Virus record (IMG/VR): IMGVR_UViG_3300012204_000018
Coordinates: 1 to 31,490 of that record
Strand: one strand, 5' to 3'
Source of the DNA: a virus
DNA length: 31,490 nt
Under the pieces are notes generated by a model that ran no database searches, was not told where the DNA came from, and worked only from the letters and a program-made list of their open reading frames with translations. Below are positions 15,050 through 22,798 of this stretch, piece by piece (the stretch's first letter is position 1; each line of letters opens with the position of its first letter). The position numbers and the translations under genes are program-made.

Positions 15050-15195
15050 TTCTTCTTGGGGTGGAAGTGCCCCTTAGCGCCACGATCGACCGTCCGGGCG
15101 GGTATTGGGGTACCCCCCGGGCGGCCGCATGCGTCCCACGGCCCGGAGAGGGGGTTGTGGGGCGTTTGGCCAAACCCCAAAACAAGCACATCCAT
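15050..15195 (+). other. GC-rich structured gap before the tail chaperone
   Basis: These 146 bases contain no convincing gene: the chaperone frame is open through them from a GTG at 15061, but reads as noise. They contain the inverted repeat GGGG (15060-area) with CCCC, GGGTA/TACCC around 15111-15123, a duplicated CCGGGCGG, and a hairpin TGGGG..TTTGG (15158-15169) with CCAAACCCCA (15170-15179). No promoter hexamers were seen. No Shine-Dalgarno sequence is visible before ATG 15196. Confidence 0.45.
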
Positions 15196-15726
15196 ATGGC
15201 ACATGTTGTAGCAATGCCCGTACAGTCCGGGCCGGCGCGAGAAACATCTCCGTTCGTGTTGTTCGAAGAATTCGAAGCCATTCGGCCCGGTGTCGTGCGG
15301 AAGCGGAACTTCCGCTACGACCTGAACGCCCTCGCCGACTTCGAACAGGAAATCGGCATGGGGTTTGCCCAGCTGATGCAGATGAAGGCGACGTTCGCCA
15401 CGGCGCGCGCGATTGTCTGGGCGGGCCTGAAATGGGAAGACCGCGGTCTTTCCCTGGACTATGTCGGCGACTTGCTGGGCCGTTTGTTGAAGGTCGGCAA
15501 ATACGGCGTCAATGACTTCGTGATGATCGCCATGAAGGCGTGTGCGGAGCAGGGTGCCCTGGGTCCGGTGGCATCCAAGGCGGGGTCGGTGCCTGAGGGA
15601 CCGGCCGCTGATGCGGACCCAAACGAATTGGTGGGGAGCCTGGTCCAGCCCCCACAAACTGGAAGCGACGACGCCCCTGGACCCGATGGATCGAACTCGC
15701 TGAACCCATCGCCTACGGAGCCCTGA
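15196..15726 (+). CDS. Tail assembly chaperone, zero-frame product (gpG-like)
   Basis: A 176-residue product if no frameshift occurs. Tail assembly chaperones coat the tape measure protein while the tube polymerises. The core is SPFVLFEEFEAIRPGVVRK followed by NALADFEQEIGMGFAQLMQM and a helical region to about residue 120, then a low-complexity Pro/Asp/Gly tail. I chose ATG 15196; ATG 15214 is an alternative and neither has a good ribosome site. A -1 slippery site at codons 142-143 allows a longer product. Position immediately before the tape measure is diagnostic. Confidence 0.72.
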   Translation: MAHVVAMPVQSGPARETSPFVLFEEFEAIRPGVVRKRNFRYDLNALADFEQEIGMGFAQLMQMKATFATARAIVWAGLKWEDRGLSLDYVGDLLGRLLKVGKYGVNDFVMIAMKACAEQGALGPVASKAGSVPEGPAADADPNELVGSLVQPPQTGSDDAPGPDGSNSLNPSPTEP

Positions 15727-15947
15727 ATCTCAAGCCCTGGGAGTTCTGGCGTCTAACTCCCAGGGAGTATAACCACCTTGCGACGGGGTGGCGGTGGCGA
15801 CACAATCGTGAGCGTGATGATCGCGCGATTTGGGTTGCCACCCTCATCAACGGCGCAGGCCGAGTGAAAAGTCCGCTCACCCCGAGTCAGTTGCTGGGCC
15901 GTCCGGTCGGCGTTGACCCGGAGCCCGCTCCACGACGGAAGGCGTAA
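15196..15947 (+). CDS. Tail assembly chaperone, -1 frameshift fusion (gpGT-like)
   Basis: The slip at 15618-15624 joins residues 1-143 to a second frame (15624-15944) and gives a 250-residue protein. The second frame reads as good coding sequence: RWIELAEPIAYGALNLKPWE, then FWRLTPREYNHLATGW and LTPSQLLGRPVG, the pattern of the second half of gpG-gpGT-type chaperones. It is open upstream only to a stop at 15609, and contains no suitable start codon for the conserved part, so it can be made only as a fusion. Its stop lies 6 bases before the tape measure ATG. This gene is easily missed because it has no start of its own. Confidence 0.8.
15618..15655 (+). promoter_or_regulatory. -1 programmed frameshift signal
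   Basis: The heptamer C-CCA-AAC (15618-15624) lies in exactly the phase needed for a -1 slip from the chaperone frame: codons read GAC-CCA-AAC before and CCC-AAA after. Six bases later a stem begins: GTGGGG (15631-15636) pairs perfectly with CCCCAC (15650-15655) across a 13-base loop. Heptamer, spacer of 6 and hairpin match the known layout of stimulated -1 frameshift sites. Confidence 0.8.
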
Positions 15948-15953
15948 TATCCC

Positions 15954-18900
15954 ATGACGTTAGCGGAAATCCTGATTCGAGTCGGCGTCGATGCCAGTCG
16001 CGTCGCAACAGGATTGGGTGCGGCCGAAAAGTCGCTCGAGTCCTTCGGCACGCGCCTCTTCTTCCTGGGGTCGCGGATCACGGCGGGGGTTTCGGCCCCC
16101 GTCGCGGCCGCTGTCGCCGCTATCTCCCAAATTGGCCTGGAATTCGATCAGGCCATGACGGAAGCGCTCGCGATCATGGACCATGTCTCGCCGCAGATGC
16201 GGCAGCGCATGGAAGGTGTTGCCAAGGCCATTACCGAAACCACGAAATTTTCATCGACAGAGGGCGCCAAGGCCTTCTACGATCTCGCGTCCGCCGGCTT
16301 AAACGCCACGGAATCGATGCAGGCCTTACCTGTTGTGGCGCGGTTTGCCCAGGCGGGGTTGATTGACCTTGCCAAAGCGGGCGAATATCTCGCGGGTGCC
16401 CAAGCAGCCCTTGGTTCCAAGTCCGACGATACAAGTAAGAAAATCGCGGATATGGCAAAGATTTCGGACGTGCTGACCAAAGCGAATAATATCGCCCTGG
16501 GCACGGTCGAGGATTTCGCCAAAGCCCTGACGAACAAAGCCGGCCAACAGTTACGCATCTTTCACAAGGATGTGGAGGAAGGCGTGGCCGTCCTGGCCGC
16601 GTATGCGCAGCAGAATATTCGCGGCGCGGCCGCCGGCACACAACTCTACATGGCGATCCGCGACCTGGCCCGGTTCGCGACCAAGAACGCCGACGCCTTC
16701 AAGGCTCAGGGCATTGCCGTCTTTGATTCCGCCGGCAACATGCGGAATATGGCAGACATCATCGCCGACTTCGAGAACCGTCTGAAGGGCGCCTCGAACC
16801 AGCAAGCCGCGATGTTGTTCCAGATGCTGGGCATGACCGATCGGTCACGCGCCGCAACACAAGCCTTGATCGGGTACAGCGATTCGATCCGCGACTACGA
16901 AAAGCAATTGCGTAGTGCGGGCGGCACGACGAAGGAAGTTTCCGACAATCAGATGCAATCACTCAAGAACCAACTCTTGAGTGTCTACCATCAGTTCCAA
17001 AACGTTTTGATTGACATTTTCCAGGATTTCGAGCCGCTGTTGAGGACCAAGTTGGTACCGTCGCTTCAAGCGATGGTCGAAGTATTGAAAGATGGTGAGA
17101 AGTGGCTGAAGGGCCTTTCGACCGGTAGTAAGGAAGCCGTTTTAGGCATTACGGCACTACTGGTGATTGCCGGACCGTTGACCGCGTTCATTGGCTCCTG
17201 GTCGCTTCTCTTGAAAGTCGTGGCCATGCCCTTGGCCCCGTTGTTTGCGGCCGTGGGGGAAGGCGCACAAGCCGCTGGCACGGGCTTGGGAGCCGCCGCC
17301 GCTGGTGCCGCACCCGTGGCTACGTTGTGGTCTACCCTCGCGGATATTGCCACGGCCCTGATGACGCGGACCGCGCTGCTGTTTGGCGTGTTCGGGGCCG
17401 GCGTTATTGTCCTCGAGAAATTGGTGGGTGGATGGGGCAACCTTACCAAAGACTTCATTGCCACCGTCCCGCCCCTTGAAATTCTTCGTATTGCGTGGGA
17501 AGGTCTCGGTAAGACGTGGGAGACAATCAGAGAGCCACTAGGCAACGTCCTCAGCTACTTCTATGAATTGAGCCGCCTGGTGGGCGGTTCCACGTGGGAC
17601 GGAATGAAGACGTTGTGGGGCTACATGCGCGGCCTCGCAGACGTGCAGACCGAATTCCTTGGTCAGGGCCACGCTAGTCTCGTTTCATTCTTCGAAGAAT
17701 TGGCGAAGTGGATCGCTTCCCTGAATCCGGGTGTGCTCGCCCTTCTCGAACTGATGAAGCGGCTCAGTGACAAGGCCGGTGAAGCCGCGAAGCAGATGCG
17801 GGATGCCCGCAATCTCAACGCGTATGTTGAAGGGGCACATGGCACCGGGGATGTTGGGCTGTCCGATAATTTCCTTCAGCAAGCCGGTGTGCGCACCGGG
17901 TCCGGTCGGTTCTCGGTTACGGGTAGTGTCCCGGCGTTCGGTACGCCGCTAGGGTCGATGTTAAGCCGGCCGGTCACACCGAAGGATTTGCCGATCAATA
18001 CAGGACCACCTCCGGGTAACAATATCGCGACCAGCGTCACAAAGGACACATCTCTACTCAAGGCATATAAAACCGAAATTGCCGGCTTGGGCCAGATGTA
18101 CACCCAGGCGGTAAAGGATGGCGCCCCGCTTAAGGAGATTGTCGAAGCTTACGGAACGAAGTTCGAGGATGCCGGAAAGAAGGCGCGGGCGTGGGGCTTC
18201 GAACTGACCGGCGCGGTGAAGACCGGGTACGACGCCGTGATGAAGTACAATCTCGGCGAGTTCATTCGTAAACAAGACGCAGAACTCGTTACGTCGGGTA
18301 AGGCGTTCGTGGAAGTCTTCACGAAATACGGCACTGACATCACGACCAGCGTAAAGGGGTCCACCGACGAGCAGTTCAAGGCGGTCCAAGACCTTCAGAA
18401 TCGACTTATCGACATTGGGAAATCTGGGACAAACCAACAGATCGTTGAAATCAATCGTGCCGAGAAAGCGGAGATTGACGCGCTCAACGCCAAATCGAAC
18501 ATCGCAGAATCGACACGTAACCAAGAACTTGTTCTCATCCATGCGTATTACGATCATCAAGTTGACTTAGCGAAGCAAACGTACGACACGATTACGGAGC
18601 GGATGCACAAGGCGGGTGTCGATACCCAAGATGTGCAGAAAGAAACTGCCGATAAGTTGGAAACAACGTGGCGGCAGATGATGAAGTTCAATGCGGAAGC
18701 CGCGGACGGATTCAAGTTCGAAATCAACGACATCAAAAAAGCGTGGAACACCTGGTACGACCTCCTGAACCGGCCGAATCCCATGGCCAAGTTCTGGGGC
18801 TCTGTGGATACGACAATCAGTCCGTTTGTTCGCGAATTCAAGAATCTTTCTGACATTATCGGATCTGATACATCTGGTTTCGCATCGTTTGTCACAGGGT

Positions 18901-20867
18901 TTTCCGAAGTACTATCGGCCATGGAACTTGGCGCTAGAGCTGCCAAGACTGTATCGGAGTCGTTTGAAGGTATAAAGAAAGCTGTTGCGGAATCCAGAGA
19001 CGGCGTGTCTGGGTGGGGCGCGGACATGGCAAAGTCCTTGATTGGACTTGCCACCGGGATTGTGTCCGGGGTCGCTGCACTTTCATCTGCCACAGACCCG
19101 AAGAAATCTTTGACATCACGGATAGCTGGCGGGGCCATGGCTGGTGCCGAACTTGGTTCCAGTGTTGGCACTGGCCTCGCCATGGCCGGCATTATTGGCG
19201 GTTCCACGGCCAAGGGCCTTGCCGTGGCGGGTGTGTGGGGTGCGGCCGCTGGCGCGATTGTTGGTATCTTCATTGCCGTGTTTCGTGGCCGCCATACTCG
19301 TCAAGAAATGGCCAAGGTCGGCCACGAATGGGGCGCGACGATTAGTGAAGCTTTGGCCGATCAAATCCGTGAACAAGCGCACTCCATGTTCCAGGGAGAG
19401 GACATTGCCGCTGCCCTGTTCAACATGAAGGAGATCGTCAAGGCCGCTGGCGGGGTGAACGAAGCTAACCTAGACGAATTCACACACAAGTTGCGCGACA
19501 CATTCACGATGCTTGATCGTGGGTTGTTCACCGTCGCCCAAGCGAAGAAGGTCCTCACTGAAAACTTCCAAGACATCGCTGATGCAGTCTTGAACACGGG
19601 GGAAGTAGCGAGTAAAGAATTTACCGACATCATCGAGTACGCGGCCAAGTGGGGACTTCACATTAAAGCCATTACCGATTTCGTTCAAGGTCAGGCGGAA
19701 CGATTCGGTACGTCTATGGAAGCGATCGTGAAGGGCACGTCGTATTCCTTCACCGGGCTGTCAGACAAGATTGATACAGCGCGTCAGGCACTCGTTGACC
19801 TCAACAACGATCCCGAAGCGAAGCAAGAAGACATCAAGAAAGCCACGATCGAACTGCAAGACCTGTTGAATCAACAGGCACAGGCTGCCCTCAATTCGAC
19901 GGCGAAACTGGATGCGTTAACGGGCGTGGTATTGGCCGGCTTTAATCAGGCCATGAAGGACGGGGTTGGTATCATCACGGCCCTGAATTCCCAAGGCGGT
20001 GCCCTGGACGCCATTATCGCCGCCTACAAGGACCTGGGCGTTACGTCGGACAATGCGGCACTGGCCCAGTTGGTCAACCTTCGGAAATTGCAGGACACGT
20101 ATCCTGAGCTGGTCAACGGGGTGGGGTCGCTGGGTGACGCCATGTTGGCGTTGTCAAACATTGGCGGCTTGAACAAGGATACATTCGCCGCGATGCAGCA
20201 GACCGGTCTGGATATGTACAACGACTTGAGTGCAAAGGCCGCTCAACTCGGTGTGGATAACAGTTCAGCCGTGGCGATGATGGTGCCATTCCTGGAGGCC
20301 GTGATTTCAGGCAACAAGAAATACGGGTTTGCCATCGATGAAAACACGATGAAGCTCATAGAGCAGGCGCGCGAGATGGGTCTGTTGTCCGATGAGGAAT
20401 TGTCCACGAACGATATCCTCCGTGAAGGTTTGACGGCTATTATTGAAGCGTTGGGCGGCACGGTACCGGAGGCATTCAAGAAAGCTGCACAAGCCGCACA
20501 AAATGCCTTCGACGATGTAGCCAATGACGCGCAGACACAAATTGATCGGGCTGCCGATGCCTTTAGACAGTTCGACCCCGAGACCGTCAGAGTTCCATAC
20601 CAGTTCGTTCAGGTAGGCGATGACCCGCAGGTACCGCAAATGGATGTACCTGCGTTCGGGGCAGGTGGCGTAGTCTACGGCCCCACAATGGCTCAAGTGG
20701 GTGAGCGCGGTCCGGAGGTCATCACACCGCTCGACCAGTTCATGGGGATGATGCACCGCGACCGTGAAGAAGCCGTGGCCAACGTGTACATTGATGGCAA
20801 GCGCGCTGGCAAGGTCATTATGAGCAAGGCGAAAACCATTCTTCGTAACAATGGCATCCGGTCATGA
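15954..20867 (+). CDS. Tape measure protein
   Basis: At 1637 residues this is by far the longest gene, with the composition of a tape measure protein, which sets tail length and is ejected ahead of DNA. The N-terminus (ILIRVGVDASRVATGLGAAEKSLESFG) and the following region (AITETTKFSSTEGAKAFYDLASAGLN, cited in part) are of the TP901-type family. Hydrophobic blocks that could form membrane-inserting segments lie at about residues 390-495 and 1060-1115, separated by long charged helices. The C-terminus (GGVVYGPTMAQVGERGPEVI) is the typical end motif of tape measures. GGAAGG lies 11 bases before the ATG. The stop overlaps the next start. Confidence 0.93.
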   Translation: MTLAEILIRVGVDASRVATGLGAAEKSLESFGTRLFFLGSRITAGVSAPVAAAVAAISQIGLEFDQAMTEALAIMDHVSPQMRQRMEGVAKAITETTKFSSTEGAKAFYDLASAGLNATESMQALPVVARFAQAGLIDLAKAGEYLAGAQAALGSKSDDTSKKIADMAKISDVLTKANNIALGTVEDFAKALTNKAGQQLRIFHKDVEEGVAVLAAYAQQNIRGAAAGTQLYMAIRDLARFATKNADAFKAQGIAVFDSAGNMRNMADIIADFENRLKGASNQQAAMLFQMLGMTDRSRAATQALIGYSDSIRDYEKQLRSAGGTTKEVSDNQMQSLKNQLLSVYHQFQNVLIDIFQDFEPLLRTKLVPSLQAMVEVLKDGEKWLKGLSTGSKEAVLGITALLVIAGPLTAFIGSWSLLLKVVAMPLAPLFAAVGEGAQAAGTGLGAAAAGAAPVATLWSTLADIATALMTRTALLFGVFGAGVIVLEKLVGGWGNLTKDFIATVPPLEILRIAWEGLGKTWETIREPLGNVLSYFYELSRLVGGSTWDGMKTLWGYMRGLADVQTEFLGQGHASLVSFFEELAKWIASLNPGVLALLELMKRLSDKAGEAAKQMRDARNLNAYVEGAHGTGDVGLSDNFLQQAGVRTGSGRFSVTGSVPAFGTPLGSMLSRPVTPKDLPINTGPPPGNNIATSVTKDTSLLKAYKTEIAGLGQMYTQAVKDGAPLKEIVEAYGTKFEDAGKKARAWGFELTGAVKTGYDAVMKYNLGEFIRKQDAELVTSGKAFVEVFTKYGTDITTSVKGSTDEQFKAVQDLQNRLIDIGKSGTNQQIVEINRAEKAEIDALNAKSNIAESTRNQELVLIHAYYDHQVDLAKQTYDTITERMHKAGVDTQDVQKETADKLETTWRQMMKFNAEAADGFKFEINDIKKAWNTWYDLLNRPNPMAKFWGSVDTTISPFVREFKNLSDIIGSDTSGFASFVTGFSEVLSAMELGARAAKTVSESFEGIKKAVAESRDGVSGWGADMAKSLIGLATGIVSGVAALSSATDPKKSLTSRIAGGAMAGAELGSSVGTGLAMAGIIGGSTAKGLAVAGVWGAAAGAIVGIFIAVFRGRHTRQEMAKVGHEWGATISEALADQIREQAHSMFQGEDIAAALFNMKEIVKAAGGVNEANLDEFTHKLRDTFTMLDRGLFTVAQAKKVLTENFQDIADAVLNTGEVASKEFTDIIEYAAKWGLHIKAITDFVQGQAERFGTSMEAIVKGTSYSFTGLSDKIDTARQALVDLNNDPEAKQEDIKKATIELQDLLNQQAQAALNSTAKLDALTGVVLAGFNQAMKDGVGIITALNSQGGALDAIIAAYKDLGVTSDNAALAQLVNLRKLQDTYPELVNGVGSLGDAMLALSNIGGLNKDTFAAMQQTGLDMYNDLSAKAAQLGVDNSSAVAMMVPFLEAVISGNKKYGFAIDENTMKLIEQAREMGLLSDEELSTNDILREGLTAIIEALGGTVPEAFKKAAQAAQNAFDDVANDAQTQIDRAADAFRQFDPETVRVPYQFVQVGDDPQVPQMDVPAFGAGGVVYGPTMAQVGERGPEVITPLDQFMGMMHRDREEAVANVYIDGKRAGKVIMSKAKTILRNNGIRS

Positions 20868-22798
20868 GCCTGTCGCTATCCATTAACGGTACCGATCGCA
20901 CGGGCAACGTGCGGATTGATACGACGAGTTTCGACGAACAACTCAACGGTCAACAGTCCTTAGACTTTGAATTTCTGGACACGTCGGGGGCCATTCGCCC
21001 TGACCTCGGTCAGGAATTGATCATCTACGACAATCCGCGCACGTTCTCCGCGTCGATTTCGGCAAGCAGCACAGCGTTGACAGGGTCTGGATTTTCCATT
21101 GCGGATATCGGCCGCATGATCACGATCCCTGGGGCGGGTAGTGGGGGCACTCTTCACACATCAAAGGTCTTCGGATACGTAAACAGCACACACCTAACCC
21201 TTGAGCATGCGGCTGGCACCACGGTCGCCAGCGTCACGACCACGATCAGTGATAGGAAGTTTGCTGGACGCATTACGGATTACGAGGAATCTCCGTTCTA
21301 CGCAGACAGCGGTATCCTGATGCGGATGACGGTCGCTGACTATAACGAAGCGGCCACGATCGAACTGATCAACGTTGGCTTTGTTGGGCAAACATTGAAG
21401 GCCGCCGTGACGGTCTGTGTCAGTATTCTTGCTTCACATGGTGTGCGGCTCGATCCGAACATGGCCACAGGTCCGGTCTTGCCGGACTCGGAATTTGCCT
21501 TTCCCTACATTGACGCGGTGTTTAACCGGTTCTCAGAGTTGACCGGGTGGGTCTGGTACATCGACAACTCCAACACCTTGCGCTGGTTCGCACCAGGGGC
21601 CTTGTCCGCAACCACGCTTGATTCCACGCTACCGCTTGAGGGGACATTCAAGATTTCCAAGTCTTGGGGCGACTACCGAAACGTTCAGTGGTTGCAGATC
21701 GGCGGTTCTCAGCAACGTGATCTTCCCGAGACGTTTACCGGTAACGGGTCGGTGCGGAGTTTTCAGCTGACCGCTGTTCCCGTGAACAATCCGCCGGCCG
21801 GATCGGTGCGGGTCACGCGGAATCCTGGCGCCGTGATTACGGATTACCCGCTGGGTGTGTTCGGCGGACCGGAACTCTGGACGTATCACGATAATGGTGC
21901 GGGCGCCCGAACGCTTGATCAGAACGTCAGCGACCCTGTGCTTGGTGCCAGTGATACGGTCGCTCTCACGTATCTTGCACAGTATCCGATCGCCATTTTC
22001 AAGACGAATGCAGGCGGTATCAGCACGTATGGTGCGCGTGTACGAATCGATCAGGCCCCTGACATTACGGGGTTGGATGAAGGCTACGCGTATATTGATG
22101 CGCTTCTTCGCCGATACAGCACCTTCATTCCACGCCGTCTTAATTTCGATACGTACAGTCCCAACTTCTTACAAGGGTTTCTCTACGATGTGAATCTTCC
22201 AAGTCGAGGGATCAGCCATGTGAACTTCATGGTGGATCAGAAGACGACGCAAGACGACGGCACCGGCACCATGAAGTATTCGGTTGGTCTCATCGAGGGC
22301 AGTGAATTTCAAGCCTTGTGGGCCGAATACTTCCGTGGCGCGAGCAGTAGCGGTGGGGCGGGCTCGATTACGACGGGATCGTCTCCATCTATTCCAGGGG
22401 GCGGGTCGTCTGGCAATGCTGTGTTGCGTGGATTCTTGGGCGGGATGGACGGTGGTTTTGTCTTCCTGACAACAGCTGGTACCTGGTACGATATCAATAA
22501 CCGGGTGGACCTCTCATTACAGAGTACGTTGTTCCCGTCCGGTAGTGCGTTCTTCGTTCGTGTCCATGTGAAGTTGGTGGGAGGCACGGGCACCCCGCAC
22601 ATTCAGGCACGCTTATACAACCAGTCGACAGCCACTGGCGCAGGAACGGGTACACTCCTTGCCAATCCGTTGACCTACACGTACGACGGATTCTTTGTCA
22701 CGCTCAATTCGACCGAGTGCATCTTCAACCTTCAGTTGCAGTCCGATCAGTCAGGAATCAGAGGCTATGTCCAATTTGCGACGATTGAGTCTCGTTAG
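20864..22798 (+). CDS. Tail hub / baseplate protein
   Basis: A 644-residue protein starting in an ATGA overlap with the tape measure. Its opening SLSINGTDRTGNVRIDTTSFDEQLNGQ and the segments AGRITDYEESPF, RMTVADYNEA and NRFSELTGWVWYIDNSNTLRWF match the gp27-type hub fold, in which tail-tip proteins close the tube and carry receptor-binding parts. Residues about 57-132 hold an inserted module (TALTGSGFSIADIGRMITIPGAG) like that in the protein at 6419. The last about 140 residues, after a Gly/Ser linker near residue 500, look like a separate beta-rich carbohydrate-binding-type domain. Confidence 0.75.
   Translation: MSLSLSINGTDRTGNVRIDTTSFDEQLNGQQSLDFEFLDTSGAIRPDLGQELIIYDNPRTFSASISASSTALTGSGFSIADIGRMITIPGAGSGGTLHTSKVFGYVNSTHLTLEHAAGTTVASVTTTISDRKFAGRITDYEESPFYADSGILMRMTVADYNEAATIELINVGFVGQTLKAAVTVCVSILASHGVRLDPNMATGPVLPDSEFAFPYIDAVFNRFSELTGWVWYIDNSNTLRWFAPGALSATTLDSTLPLEGTFKISKSWGDYRNVQWLQIGGSQQRDLPETFTGNGSVRSFQLTAVPVNNPPAGSVRVTRNPGAVITDYPLGVFGGPELWTYHDNGAGARTLDQNVSDPVLGASDTVALTYLAQYPIAIFKTNAGGISTYGARVRIDQAPDITGLDEGYAYIDALLRRYSTFIPRRLNFDTYSPNFLQGFLYDVNLPSRGISHVNFMVDQKTTQDDGTGTMKYSVGLIEGSEFQALWAEYFRGASSSGGAGSITTGSSPSIPGGGSSGNAVLRGFLGGMDGGFVFLTTAGTWYDINNRVDLSLQSTLFPSGSAFFVRVHVKLVGGTGTPHIQARLYNQSTATGAGTGTLLANPLTYTYDGFFVTLNSTECIFNLQLQSDQSGIRGYVQFATIESR

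Noticed and set aside
15061-15195. A GTG 15061 start for the tail chaperone
   Set aside because: The first 45 residues would be Pro/Gly/Arg noise made from inverted repeats, while family-like sequence starts near residue 60.
18557-19273. A 238-residue open frame on the minus strand inside the tape measure gene
   Set aside because: It is the antisense shadow of an Ala/Gly-rich tape measure segment, Pro/Ala-rich and without a start signal.
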